DNA of 64,000 nucleotides from Pseudomonas pharyngis (lineage in GTDB: Bacteria; Pseudomonadota; Gammaproteobacteria; Pseudomonadales; Pseudomonadaceae), in contig NZ_BQID01000013.1 of assembly GCF_021602345.1 (NCBI RefSeq), forward strand, positions 62,001-126,000. Reading direction: 5' to 3'. The notes under the pieces are model-generated. The model was given only the letters and a program-made list of their open reading frames with translations, was not told the DNA's origin and did no database searches. This document shows positions 1-7,964 of this stretch, piece after piece. Both the position numbers and the translations under genes were made by a program. Numbering within the stretch: position 1 is the first letter of the stretch; every line of letters begins with the position of its first letter.

Positions 1-57
1 CAGGCTCTGGTAGATGTCCGGGGTGATGTTCTTGATCAAATCGTTAAAAGAGGACAT
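1..57 (-). CDS. DUF1315 family protein, N-terminal fragment cut by window edge
   Basis: Only the first 19 codons lie in the window, beginning MSSFNDLIKNITP. The start ATG is preceded by a good ribosome binding site (GGAGA, 6 bases upstream). The start resembles the small conserved YeaC/DUF1315 proteins that sit next to the rhomboid-nadK cluster in Pseudomonas (PA3085 position in P. aeruginosa, from memory). It lies downstream of the rhomboid gene on the same strand, with 30 bases between, so it is probably the last gene of that run. Function is not known. Confidence 0.7.
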   Translation of the reverse strand, partial: MSSFNDLIKNITPDIYQSL

Positions 58-87
58 CAGGGTCTCCGTGCTCTTTATTCAAAAAAT

Positions 88-957
88 TCAGGCGGCCAGT
101 TTACGGCGGTTGTACAAACCGCCCAACAAACCGGTTAAGCATCCGATGAGTAACCCGCTGACGTGGGCAGCGTTGGCGATTTCGCCGAAACCGATCATCG
201 AGATCAGCCCGGACATGCACACCAGCAACCACACCAGCATCATTGCCAGCACGCCGCGCGGCAGGCGATAGGCCGGGTTCGGCGCCAGCAACTGGAAGAT
301 CCAGCAGTGACCGAGCAATCCGTAAAGTACGCCGGACAGGCCGCCGAACAGGCTCGGGCCGCTCCACGCGAATTGCGCATAGTTGGAAACCAGGCCGAAC
401 AGCAGCGTCAGACCGATCAGGTTGACGCTGCCCTGGCGCGACTCGATGCGCCGCCCCAGCTCCCAGTACCACATGCCGTTCATGGCCAGGTGCAGGATGC
501 CGAAGTGGATCAGCATCGGCGTAAACAGGCGCCACCACTGCCCCGCTGCCAGGCTGTCGGCCAGTGGTGTGAAGTGGATGTAGTCGCCAACCACGCGGAA
601 ATCGAGGAAGGTCAGCCAGCGCATCGTCTCGAGGTTATCGCCGAGAAACGTCAACCCGCCGACGATCAGGCTCAGCAGCAGAATGAACCCGGTGGCCTTG
701 GCATGTTTCAGTTGTTCGGCAAAGCTCGGGCGCTTGAACGTCGGCGCCACCGGAATTTCCAGCTGCTGATCGGGGTCGCCCGCCGGGAAACGCTCGTACA
801 GCGAGCGCACGTCGTCGCTGATTTCCGAGGGCACCCACAACACCTGCTCGCCCGCCTCTTCGCTGACACGATGGGGCACTTGCATGCGTTGCAGCAGTTT
901 GACGAAACCACTCAGGTCCGCCGCCAACGGCACACGCAAGACGGCTATGGCACTCAT
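88..957 (-). CDS. Rhomboid family intramembrane serine protease
   Basis: 289 aa membrane protease that cleaves transmembrane substrates within the bilayer. The first 85 residues form a soluble cytoplasmic domain like that of GlpG, followed by about six hydrophobic segments. The catalytic machinery is visible: GLSG with the nucleophile Ser208, the partner His265 in ANAAHVSG, and the oxyanion-hole HLAMN motif (His156, Asn160). Its ATG overlaps the stop of the upstream phosphoesterase gene by 4 bases (ATGA), so the two are translationally coupled. The physiological substrate cannot be inferred. The family call is firm. Confidence 0.95.
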   Translation of the reverse strand: MSAIAVLRVPLAADLSGFVKLLQRMQVPHRVSEEAGEQVLWVPSEISDDVRSLYERFPAGDPDQQLEIPVAPTFKRPSFAEQLKHAKATGFILLLSLIVGGLTFLGDNLETMRWLTFLDFRVVGDYIHFTPLADSLAAGQWWRLFTPMLIHFGILHLAMNGMWYWELGRRIESRQGSVNLIGLTLLFGLVSNYAQFAWSGPSLFGGLSGVLYGLLGHCWIFQLLAPNPAYRLPRGVLAMMLVWLLVCMSGLISMIGFGEIANAAHVSGLLIGCLTGLLGGLYNRRKLAA

Positions 958-1925
958 CGCAGCACCTCCGGCCGCTCGACGTCGACCCAGACAAATTTAT
1001 GCGGATCGAGGCGGGTTTCCTGATCCAGACGATAGGCCACCAGTTTGCCGTAGAGCACCGCGCTGTAATCCAGGCACGCGAGGTTGGGGCGGATCGGCGC
1101 CGGTTTGCCGCTGCGCCAGTAATGACCGACGAACAGCAACGGCTCATCGACGCCGTAGCGCAACAGAGAATTCTTTTCGCTGGAGGTCAGCGGCTTCTGC
1201 GCCACCGGCTCCGGCAGTGCGTCGGGCTGAAACACGATGTCGCCGTAGGTTTGCGGGTCGTCTTCCCAGAACTTGGTGCGGAAGAACGAACGCACCAGGC
1301 CATCGCCGCTGGTCATGGTCAGGCCATCCGGCAGGCGCATGTCGGTGCCGCGCAGCAGGCGATCGAACACGGTGCAGGCGAAACTGCCCGGCACCGCCGA
1401 GGCCTGAAGGAAGTGCTCGTCGATGCAGCCATCGGGGAACAGCGCGCGCAGCGGCTCGATCAGGCCGGCATCCCAACAGGCATGCACCACGCGGAAACGT
1501 CCGGCGTCGACGAACAGCGGCAGTTGGTAGAACCATTGCTGGAAGTCGTGCCAGTCACCCGGATGGTTTTCGAACTGGGTCAGGGTTTCATGCAGCAGGC
1601 GGGCATGGCGCGGGGTGTGTTCACGGACGAACTGCTTGCCGCTGCCCGGAGGCGCCGGAGTGCTCCAGCCGAGTGCGTTGAACTCGTGGTTGCCCATGAT
1701 GCACAACGCCTGACCGGCCTCGACCATATCGTGGACGATGTGCAGCGCCTCGCGAATCCGCGGGCCGCGGTCGATGATGTCGCCGACAAACACGGCCATG
1801 CGCGACGGATGCCGCCAGACCCCGCCCTGCTTGTGATAACCGAGACGGTCCAGCAGGTGTTCCAGGGTCAGGGCGCATCCGTGCACGTCACCAATCAGGT
1901 CATAACTGCGCGCGGGATCGAGCAT
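954..1925 (-). CDS. Metallophosphoesterase (calcineurin-like)
   Basis: 323 aa. It carries the ordered metal-binding motifs of the calcineurin-like phosphoesterase fold: GDVHG (Asp13, His15), GDIIDRGP (Asp49, Asp52, Arg53) and GNHE (Asn79, His80, Glu81). It resembles bis(5'-nucleosyl)-tetraphosphatase/serine-threonine phosphatase relatives but is not ApaH itself. The start codon overlaps the nadK stop by one base and its own stop overlaps the rhomboid start, so nadK, this gene and the rhomboid form one operon. The substrate is unknown. A phosphatase acting on a nucleotide or protein is the conservative reading. Confidence 0.9.
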   Translation of the reverse strand: MLDPARSYDLIGDVHGCALTLEHLLDRLGYHKQGGVWRHPSRMAVFVGDIIDRGPRIREALHIVHDMVEAGQALCIMGNHEFNALGWSTPAPPGSGKQFVREHTPRHARLLHETLTQFENHPGDWHDFQQWFYQLPLFVDAGRFRVVHACWDAGLIEPLRALFPDGCIDEHFLQASAVPGSFACTVFDRLLRGTDMRLPDGLTMTSGDGLVRSFFRTKFWEDDPQTYGDIVFQPDALPEPVAQKPLTSSEKNSLLRYGVDEPLLFVGHYWRSGKPAPIRPNLACLDYSAVLYGKLVAYRLDQETRLDPHKFVWVDVERPEVLR

Positions 1926-2815
1926 CAGTCGCCTCCACCACCCAACTTGCTGCCCCAGCCGAGCTTGGTCCGGCAGACTTCGTAGTAGTTGTGGTCGAGC
2001 GGATGGATCAGCCGCAGCTTCTGCGCTTTCTTGCTGACGGTGATGGTGTCGCCCGGCGCGCAGGTGAAGTGGTTCTGCCCGTCGCAGGAGACCTGCGGGT
2101 AGATCTGCATATCTTTGGACACGACGATTTTCAGCTCACTGTTGCCATCGACCACGATCGGTCTGCCCGACAAGGTATGGGGGTACATCGGCACAATCAC
2201 AATAGCGTCAAGCTTGGGATGCATGATCGGGCCACCGGCGGACAGTGCGTACGCGGTGGAACCGGTCGGAGTGGCGACGATCAGGCCGTCGGCCTTCTGG
2301 CTGCAGACGAACTGGCCGTCGATGTACAGCTCGAACTCGATCATCCGCGTCGATTTGCCCGGGTGCAGCACCACGTCGTTCAGCGCATCGCCCTGGCCGA
2401 TGGCTTCGGCGTGGCGACGGACTTCGGCTTGCAACAGGAAGCGGTTTTCCACCAGATAATGGCCGTCGAGCACTTCGGCGACCTTGATTTCCAGCTCGTC
2501 GGGGCGAATATCGGTGAGAAAGCCGAGGCTGCCACGGTTGATCCCGAGTACCGGAATATTGTGTTTGGCCAGTGCCCGCGCCGCGCCGAGCAGGCTGCCG
2601 TCACCGCCGACCACGATCACCATGTCGCAGACTTCGCCGAGCATCTTGCGCGACGAAGTTTGCAGGCCATGGCCCGGCAGGACTTCGGCGATGGTGTCTT
2701 CGAGAATCACATGCAGGTGACGATCGAGCAGGAAGCGTTTCAGTCGGCGGACGGTATCCAGCACCTGGGAGCTGCCCAGGCGACCGATGATGCCGATATT
2801 ACGAAATTGCTCCAT
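1925..2815 (-). CDS. nadK: NAD kinase
   Basis: 296 aa. Phosphorylates NAD to NADP, the only route to NADP. The protein begins MEQFRNIGIIGRLG, as other Pseudomonas NAD kinases do. An upstream in-frame start would add 12 residues, but AGGAG lies 6 bases before the ATG at 2815, so I chose that. The GGDGS substrate motif is at residues 70-74 and the conserved NRGSLGFLTD stretch follows at about 93-102. It is the first gene of a minus-strand operon with the phosphoesterase and rhomboid, divergent from the DUF1853 gene. Confidence 0.97.
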   Translation of the reverse strand: MEQFRNIGIIGRLGSSQVLDTVRRLKRFLLDRHLHVILEDTIAEVLPGHGLQTSSRKMLGEVCDMVIVVGGDGSLLGAARALAKHNIPVLGINRGSLGFLTDIRPDELEIKVAEVLDGHYLVENRFLLQAEVRRHAEAIGQGDALNDVVLHPGKSTRMIEFELYIDGQFVCSQKADGLIVATPTGSTAYALSAGGPIMHPKLDAIVIVPMYPHTLSGRPIVVDGNSELKIVVSKDMQIYPQVSCDGQNHFTCAPGDTITVSKKAQKLRLIHPLDHNYYEVCRTKLGWGSKLGGGGD

Positions 2816-2930
2816 GGGACTCCTGCGGGGGACTGAGACGGCGAAAAGCACGATTATGGGCGAAAGCGCCGGATAGACAAAATCCTTTCAGCCCCAAGGC
2901 TGCACCGGTGTTTGAGGCTATGCTCGCAAG

Positions 2931-3881
2931 ATGATCCTATTTCCCGATTTGCTGCAGTTGCCCCACCAGTTACGTCACCCGGAGGTGCGTGATCTGGCGT
3001 GGGTGATCCTCGCCCCGCCGATGCTCGCCGCTACCCCGTGGCCGCAGCGCCATCCGCTGGCGGGCAGCGACTGGGTCAGCGACCCCGAGCGGCTGGAACA
3101 CTGGTTGCGCCAGCTCGACCGCGACAGTTACGGCCTGCTGCACTGGCTGTCCCAGGCCCGCACCCGGCGCCTGGGCCTGTATTACGAGCGGTTGTGGCAA
3201 TTTGCGGTGGAGCAGGCGCCAGGCATCGAACTGATCGCCGCCAACCTGCCGATCCGCCGCGAAGGTCACACCCTCGGCGAGCTGGACATGCTGCTGCGCG
3301 ACCGCGACGGCGTGCATCACCTGGAACTGGCGATCAAGCTCTACCTCGGCCCACAGAACGGCGACGGGCATGATCCGGCGTCGTGGCTGGGGCCGGGCTG
3401 TCATGATCGACTGGATCGCAAACTGGCGCATTTGAGCGAACATCAGCTGCCGATCTCCGCGCGCCCGGAAAGCCGCGAAGTGCTGGCGGCGCTGGATGTC
3501 GGATCGTTCAGTGCGCAACTGTGGCTGGGCGGATACTTGCTGTATCCGTGGCCCGGCCAGTCGGTGCCACCCAGCGGCGCCCATCCTCAGCATTTGCGTG
3601 GCAGTTGGCTGCATCAGAAAGACTGGCCGGCGTTTGTCGCTCAGCGCCCGGCCGGACGCTGGCAACCCCTGCCCCGCCACGCCTGGCTGGCGCCGGCGCA
3701 CTACCCGGCGGAGCAGACCTGGAGCAACGGGCATTTGCAGGCCTGGCTCGATGAACTCGAACCGCTGGCCCCGGCGCAACTGATGGTGCGCCTGACCGAA
3801 AATGCCCGGGGCGAATGGGAAGAAGCCGAGCGGCTGTTTCTGGTGTCGGACCTGTGGCCGAATGTGCCGGGCCAATCCTGA
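2931..3881 (+). CDS. DUF1853 family protein
   Basis: 316 aa, soluble, no signal peptide. The N-terminal half (for example the [24 protein letters not shown] region near residues 114-138) has the acidic and lysine pattern E-x-D...E-x-K reminiscent of PD-(D/E)XK nuclease-fold proteins. That is an inference from pattern only. The family is found beside nadK in Pseudomonas. It is transcribed divergently from nadK with 115 bases between the two start codons, which must contain both promoters. No function is established for the family as far as I know. Confidence 0.85.
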   Translation: MILFPDLLQLPHQLRHPEVRDLAWVILAPPMLAATPWPQRHPLAGSDWVSDPERLEHWLRQLDRDSYGLLHWLSQARTRRLGLYYERLWQFAVEQAPGIELIAANLPIRREGHTLGELDMLLRDRDGVHHLELAIKLYLGPQNGDGHDPASWLGPGCHDRLDRKLAHLSEHQLPISARPESREVLAALDVGSFSAQLWLGGYLLYPWPGQSVPPSGAHPQHLRGSWLHQKDWPAFVAQRPAGRWQPLPRHAWLAPAHYPAEQTWSNGHLQAWLDELEPLAPAQLMVRLTENARGEWEEAERLFLVSDLWPNVPGQS

Positions 3882-3955
3882 TTTCTGTGCCGTCTGATCC
3901 GGCCCCTTCGCTGGCAAGTCGAGTCGTCGCACCGCAGCGATTGAGCCGACTCGGT

Positions 3956-5239
3956 CTAAATGGAAAGTCTCACGGCGAGTGCCGCCAAGGTCACCAACAG
4001 AACCGGCACCGTCAGCACGATCCCGACCTTGAAGTAATACCCCCAGCCGATCTTGATGTTCTTGCGCTCCAGCACATGCAGCCAGAGCAAGGTCGCCAGA
4101 CTGCCGATCGGGGTGATTTTCGGCCCCAGGTCGCTGCCGATCACGTTGGCGTAGATCATCGCTTCCTTCACCACACCGCTGGCCTGGCTGGCATCGATCG
4201 ACAGCAGACCGACCAGCACCGTCGGCAGGTTGTTCATGATCGAGGACAACAAGGCCGTCAGCACCCCGGTGCCCATCGCCGCTCCCCATACACCGTAATC
4301 GCCGAATACATTGAGCCACCCGGCCAGATAATCGGTGAGCCCGGCGTTGCGCAGCCCGTAGACCACCAAATACATGCCCAGCGAGAAAATCACGATCTGC
4401 CACGGCGCCTCTTTCATCACCTTGCGCGTGGAGATCTTGTGCCCGCGCGCGGCAATCGCCAGCAACAGCGCCGCGCACACCGCCGAGATCGCACTGATCG
4501 GAATGCCCAGCGGCTCCAGCGCGAAACAGCCGATCAGCAGAATCACCAGCACCGCCCAACCGGCGTAGAACGTGGCTTTGTCGTGAATGGCGGTTTGCGG
4601 ATGTTCAAGCTGTTCCGGGTCGTAGGCCTTGGGAATGTCGCGGCGGAAGAACCACAGCAACATGCCCAGCGTGGCAGCGACGCTGACGAAGTTGACCGGC
4701 ACCATCACCGCCGCATACCGGTTGAATCCGATGTGAAAGAAATCGGCCGAGACGATATTCACCAGGTTCGACACCACCAGCGGGAGGCTCGCGGTGTCGG
4801 CAATGAACCCCGCGCCCATGACGAACGCCAGGGTCGCCGCCGGAGAAAAACGCAGGGCCAGCAGCATGGAAATCACGATGGGCGTGAGGATCAGCGCCGC
4901 CCCGTCATTGGCGAACAATGCCGAGACCAGCGCACCCAGCAGCACCATGAAGGCAAACAGCTTGCGCCCGCTGCCCCGTCCCCACCGCGCTACGTGCAAC
5001 GCCGCCCAGGCGAAGAACCCCGCCTCGTCGAGCAACAGGCTGATGATGATCAGCGCTACGAACGTGCCGGTGGCGTTCCAGATGATTTGCCATACCAGCG
5101 GGATGTCGCTCAGATGCACCACGCCGAAAATCAGCGCAACGATGGCGCCGAATGTTGCACTCCAGCCGACCCCGAGGCCTTTGGGTTGCCAGATCACCAG
5201 GGTAATGGTCAGCAGGAAAATCAGTGAAGCAGCGAGCAT
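3956..5239 (-). CDS. arsB: ArsB-type arsenite/antimonite efflux permease
   Basis: 427 aa with about eleven or twelve hydrophobic segments across the whole length, the size and character of ArsB. Family signatures include [14 protein letters not shown] near residues 109-122 and [15 protein letters not shown] in the C-terminal half, both in the ion-transporter (ArsB/NhaD) fold. It would expel arsenite across the inner membrane, alone or with an ArsA ATPase. No arsR, arsC or arsA gene is adjacent. A REPIN palindrome and then an FMN reductase gene lie upstream. Arsenite is therefore the likely but unproven substrate. Confidence 0.87.
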   Translation of the reverse strand: MLAASLIFLLTITLVIWQPKGLGVGWSATFGAIVALIFGVVHLSDIPLVWQIIWNATGTFVALIIISLLLDEAGFFAWAALHVARWGRGSGRKLFAFMVLLGALVSALFANDGAALILTPIVISMLLALRFSPAATLAFVMGAGFIADTASLPLVVSNLVNIVSADFFHIGFNRYAAVMVPVNFVSVAATLGMLLWFFRRDIPKAYDPEQLEHPQTAIHDKATFYAGWAVLVILLIGCFALEPLGIPISAISAVCAALLLAIAARGHKISTRKVMKEAPWQIVIFSLGMYLVVYGLRNAGLTDYLAGWLNVFGDYGVWGAAMGTGVLTALLSSIMNNLPTVLVGLLSIDASQASGVVKEAMIYANVIGSDLGPKITPIGSLATLLWLHVLERKNIKIGWGYYFKVGIVLTVPVLLVTLAALAVRLSI

Positions 5240-5284
5240 TCGCGACAGCCTTCAGTAAAAGAAAAATTGAACCGCACCACAAAA

Positions 5285-5378
5285 CCTGTGGGAGTGAGCC
5301 TGCTCGCGATGGCGGTGTGTCATTCAACTGATGTGCCAGCTGATACACCGAGACCGCGAGCAGGCTCACTCCCACAGG
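5285..5378. repeat. REPIN: two inverted REP sequences
   Basis: CCTGTGGGAGTGAGCCTGCT at the left is matched by its reverse complement at the right end (AGCAGGCTCACTCCCACAGG), about 45 bases apart. This is the usual Pseudomonas REP doublet, mobilised in trans by RAYT transposases. None is encoded in the window. It fills most of the space between arsB and the FMN reductase gene. Confidence 0.9.
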
Positions 5379-5407
5379 GTCGATATCTTGTCAGAAAAAT
5401 CAGCGAA

Positions 5408-5965
5408 TCACTTCTTGTGCTGCGCCACCCACTCGCCAAAAGCATTGATGAAACTTTGCAGGAACGGCTTCACCGACTCGTTCAGTTTCCCCGCCTCATC
5501 GAACGCCGTACCCGCGCCACCCAGGTAGGCTTCCGGCTGCTGCATGCACGGCACGTTGAGGAAAACGAAGGACTGACGCAAATGCTGGTTGGCGCCAAAA
5601 CCGCCGATGGCACCCGGCGAAACGCTGATCACCGCTCCCGGTTTGCCGCTCCAGACACTCTTGCCATAGGGCCGCGAACCGACGTCAATGGCATTCTTCA
5701 AAGGCGCCGGCACCGAGCGGTTGTATTCCGGGGTGACAAACAGCAGAGCGTCGGATGAGCCCACTTTTTGCCGGAAAGTGCTGTAGGCTGCCGGCGGTGA
5801 ATCGCCGTCGATGTCTTCGTTGTAGAGTGGCAGATCGCCAATTTCGACAATGTTCAGCTTGAGATTGGCCGGTGCCAGTTCCGCCAGCGCCAGGGCGACC
5901 TTGCGGTTGATGGACGCCTTGCGCAGGCTGCCGACCACTACTGCGACGTTATAGACATTGCTCAT
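5408..5965 (-). CDS. NAD(P)H-dependent FMN reductase (ChrR/YieF-like)
   Basis: 185 aa flavodoxin-fold oxidoreductase. The N-terminal VVVGSLRKASINRKVA is the FMN-phosphate binding loop of the NADPH-dependent FMN reductase family. TPEYNRSVPAPLKNAID (about 98-114) is the characteristic second motif. Members reduce quinones, flavins or chromate using NAD(P)H. I place the start at the ATG at 5965 (MSNVYNVAV) rather than an in-frame upstream one, because homologues begin here. It precedes arsB on the same strand but a REPIN separates them, so co-transcription is uncertain. It is shorter than ArsH and lacks its N-terminal extension. Confidence 0.9.
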   Translation of the reverse strand: MSNVYNVAVVVGSLRKASINRKVALALAELAPANLKLNIVEIGDLPLYNEDIDGDSPPAAYSTFRQKVGSSDALLFVTPEYNRSVPAPLKNAIDVGSRPYGKSVWSGKPGAVISVSPGAIGGFGANQHLRQSFVFLNVPCMQQPEAYLGGAGTAFDEAGKLNESVKPFLQSFINAFGEWVAQHKK

Positions 5966-6150
5966 TGGAAGACTCTCGACTGTCCGTGGGAGGAGCCAGT
6001 AGTTATAGATGATCCGATGACGATTCCACCAGACGCCGAAGGTTATTTCCCGCGTCTGGAATATTTTTTTCATGTAGGAAAACTTACCAAGCTCGATGAC
6101 GGTCTACCAAGCCGCAAATCAAGCGTTTTATCTCCAGAGGTTCTAAGCAG

Positions 6151-6387
6151 ATGGCAGCAGTACTCGTCGGTCAGTTCCATGCAAGAGATGCGGAAGGCCG
6201 CGTTTATTCCGTGCATGAGTTCCAGGAATCCAACCCGTCGGCAGACGGTTTCACCGGCACGGAGCCCGTTACCACCTACAAGCTGGCGATTGGCGACCGC
6301 GTCAACAAGATCGACGACAACGAGTTCCTGCTGGTTCAGTCGGGCATCACCCTGATCCGCGAACCCGAGCCATCGGTCGCTTCATAA
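6151..6387 (+). CDS. Small conserved hypothetical protein
   Basis: 78 aa, acidic, no signal or membrane segment. It begins MAAVLVGQFHARDAEGRVY and reads like a small beta-rich domain. I recall similar ORFs in other fluorescent Pseudomonas but no named function. It lies between the divergent FMN reductase gene and a LysR gene on its own strand, with 85 bases to the latter. Codon use is typical of the neighbours, which supports coding. Confidence 0.7.
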   Translation: MAAVLVGQFHARDAEGRVYSVHEFQESNPSADGFTGTEPVTTYKLAIGDRVNKIDDNEFLLVQSGITLIREPEPSVAS

Positions 6388-6472
6388 CCGATCGTTATGA
6401 GCAGAAGTCATCCGCGCCGAGTTGGGGTAGGATTCAGCCACTGACCCCAACGGCCGGACATGGACTTCACGC

Positions 6473-7366
6473 ATGCGTTTACGTCATATCGAAGTGATTC
6501 AGGCGCTTTTGCAGACCGGTCACGTGGGCACCGCCGCCGAATGGCTGCAACTACCGGCGCCCGAGGTCGAGGAGCGTTTGCGCGAAGCCGAGAGTCAGCT
6601 TGGTTTCATGCTGTTCGCCAGCGTACGCGGACGACTTCAGCCAACCCCGGAGGCCCGGGCGCTGCAAGTCGAGATCGGCCACATCTATGAAGCGCTGGAA
6701 CCGGTGCAACGGCTGGCCAGCAGCCTCAAGCAATATCTCGCCCCACCCTTGCGGATCATCGGCACCCCGCCGCTGGCCCAGCAACTGCTGCCGCAAAGCC
6801 TCGCCGCCCTGCGCCGGCACCTGCCCGACGTGCCCTGCACCCTGCTCAGCGAGCCGACCCGCGACATCGTCCGCCACCTGCTGCTGCGCGACAGCGATCT
6901 GGGCCTGAGCCTGCACGATCCACAACACCCCGATATCCATTGCCAGCCGCTGGCCCAGGGCAAGTTGCAATTGCTTGCGCCCCACGGCTGGCTGCAACCG
7001 AAGCAGAAATACATTTCCCTGCAGGATCTGGGCGGTCAGGCGATGGTCGGCCTCGAGGGCCAGGACCCGCTGAGCCCGGCCCTGGAAAACAAGCTCCAGG
7101 CCCTGCGCCCGGCGCCGACCATCCAGACCCGGGTGCAGACCCACCAGATGATGCGCAGCATGGTAGAAGCCGGCGAAGGCCTGGCGATCGTCGACCCGTT
7201 CACTGCCCTTGGTGCGCGGGCGGGCGGTCTCGATGTCTGCCCGTTGTCGCCGGCGGTGCCGATCAGCCTCTATGCCCTGACCTTCAAACACGCCACGCCG
7301 TCAGCGGCGATTCAGACGCTGCTCGGGATCGTCACGGAACAAGCCGAGGCGATGCTGGCGAACTGA
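6473..7366 (+). CDS. LysR-type transcriptional regulator
   Basis: 297 aa, normal LysR length. Residues 1-60 form the winged helix (LRHIEVIQALLQTGHVGTAA...), although the recognition helix is atypical: it reads LPAPEVEERLREAE rather than the usual SQPAVS-type sequence. Residues from about 90 form the substrate-binding domain. No obvious target operon is attached. Upstream is the small 78-aa gene. The 3' end overlaps the convergent GNAT gene by 35 bases, so read-through would give antisense RNA to that gene's end. Confidence 0.88.
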   Translation: MRLRHIEVIQALLQTGHVGTAAEWLQLPAPEVEERLREAESQLGFMLFASVRGRLQPTPEARALQVEIGHIYEALEPVQRLASSLKQYLAPPLRIIGTPPLAQQLLPQSLAALRRHLPDVPCTLLSEPTRDIVRHLLLRDSDLGLSLHDPQHPDIHCQPLAQGKLQLLAPHGWLQPKQKYISLQDLGGQAMVGLEGQDPLSPALENKLQALRPAPTIQTRVQTHQMMRSMVEAGEGLAIVDPFTALGARAGGLDVCPLSPAVPISLYALTFKHATPSAAIQTLLGIVTEQAEAMLAN

Positions 7367-7964
7367 TCGGATGCTCCAGCGGGTTATCGAACAATCGATA
7401 CCAGAACAGCGCCACTTCGGCGGTGTTCGGATCGATGCCGCGATAACGCAAGTGGTCGATGCCGCCGATCACATACCCGCAGCGCTCATACAGACGGCAG
7501 GCGCCGAGGTTGTTGTTCTGGGTTTCCAGCATGATCCCCGGCAGCTTTTTCTTGCGGCTCCAGAACTGCGCCACGTCCAGCAAGGCCTTGGCCACACCAT
7601 GGCGCCGTGCCGGAGCGTGAACCGCCAGTTCATCGATATGGGCGAAGCCGTTCCAGTTAGTGCTGATCACCAGATGCCCGACCGGCTCATCCTCCAGGTA
7701 CGCCATGAAAATCGCACTGTCAGCGGCGTCGCGAAAGCTGCTGAACTCCTCCGGATCGATGCCGTAGCACTTGCGATACGGCACGATAGGCGTCACGGCC
7801 CATTGCGCCACGGGTTTGCCGATTTCGGCCGTGCCGTAGGCGGCCACCTCGAAGCTGAAATCGCTGCCCCAGATGTAAGCGGCAAAACCGTCGTCGGCGA
7901 CTCGCACCGACAACCCTGGGTATTTCGGATTCATGACCGGTTGCATACTCGGGAAAGCCCTCAT
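7332..7964 (-). CDS. GNAT family N-acetyltransferase
   Basis: 210 aa. The acetyl-CoA fold is seen in the C-terminal half: IDELAVHAPARRHGVAKALL contains the R/Q-x-x-G-x-A pyrophosphate-binding motif (RRHGVA) and LYERCGY is motif B. The ATG at 7964 overlaps the ldcA stop as ATGA, which argues for this start over an in-frame TTG 12 bases upstream. The coupling to ldcA suggests, but does not show, that the enzyme acts on a product of lysine decarboxylation such as cadaverine. The first 90 residues are not a recognised domain. Confidence 0.88.
   Translation of the reverse strand: MRAFPSMQPVMNPKYPGLSVRVADDGFAAYIWGSDFSFEVAAYGTAEIGKPVAQWAVTPIVPYRKCYGIDPEEFSSFRDAADSAIFMAYLEDEPVGHLVISTNWNGFAHIDELAVHAPARRHGVAKALLDVAQFWSRKKKLPGIMLETQNNNLGACRLYERCGYVIGGIDHLRYRGIDPNTAEVALFWYRLFDNPLEHPISSPASPRLVP

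Noticed and set aside
2970-4559. 529-codon antisense ORF across the DUF1853 and arsB genes
   Set aside because: It is opposite or out of frame to clear genes with recognised family motifs. Long shadow ORFs are normal in GC-rich DNA.
5408-5965. FMN reductase as ArsH because it is next to arsB
   Set aside because: It is 185 aa without the N-terminal extension of ArsH and has the ChrR/YieF-type TPEYNRS motif.
6473-7366. LysR gene as regulator of the upstream FMN reductase and arsB
   Set aside because: A small separate gene and over 500 bases intervene, and no shared motif was found, so the link is not supported.
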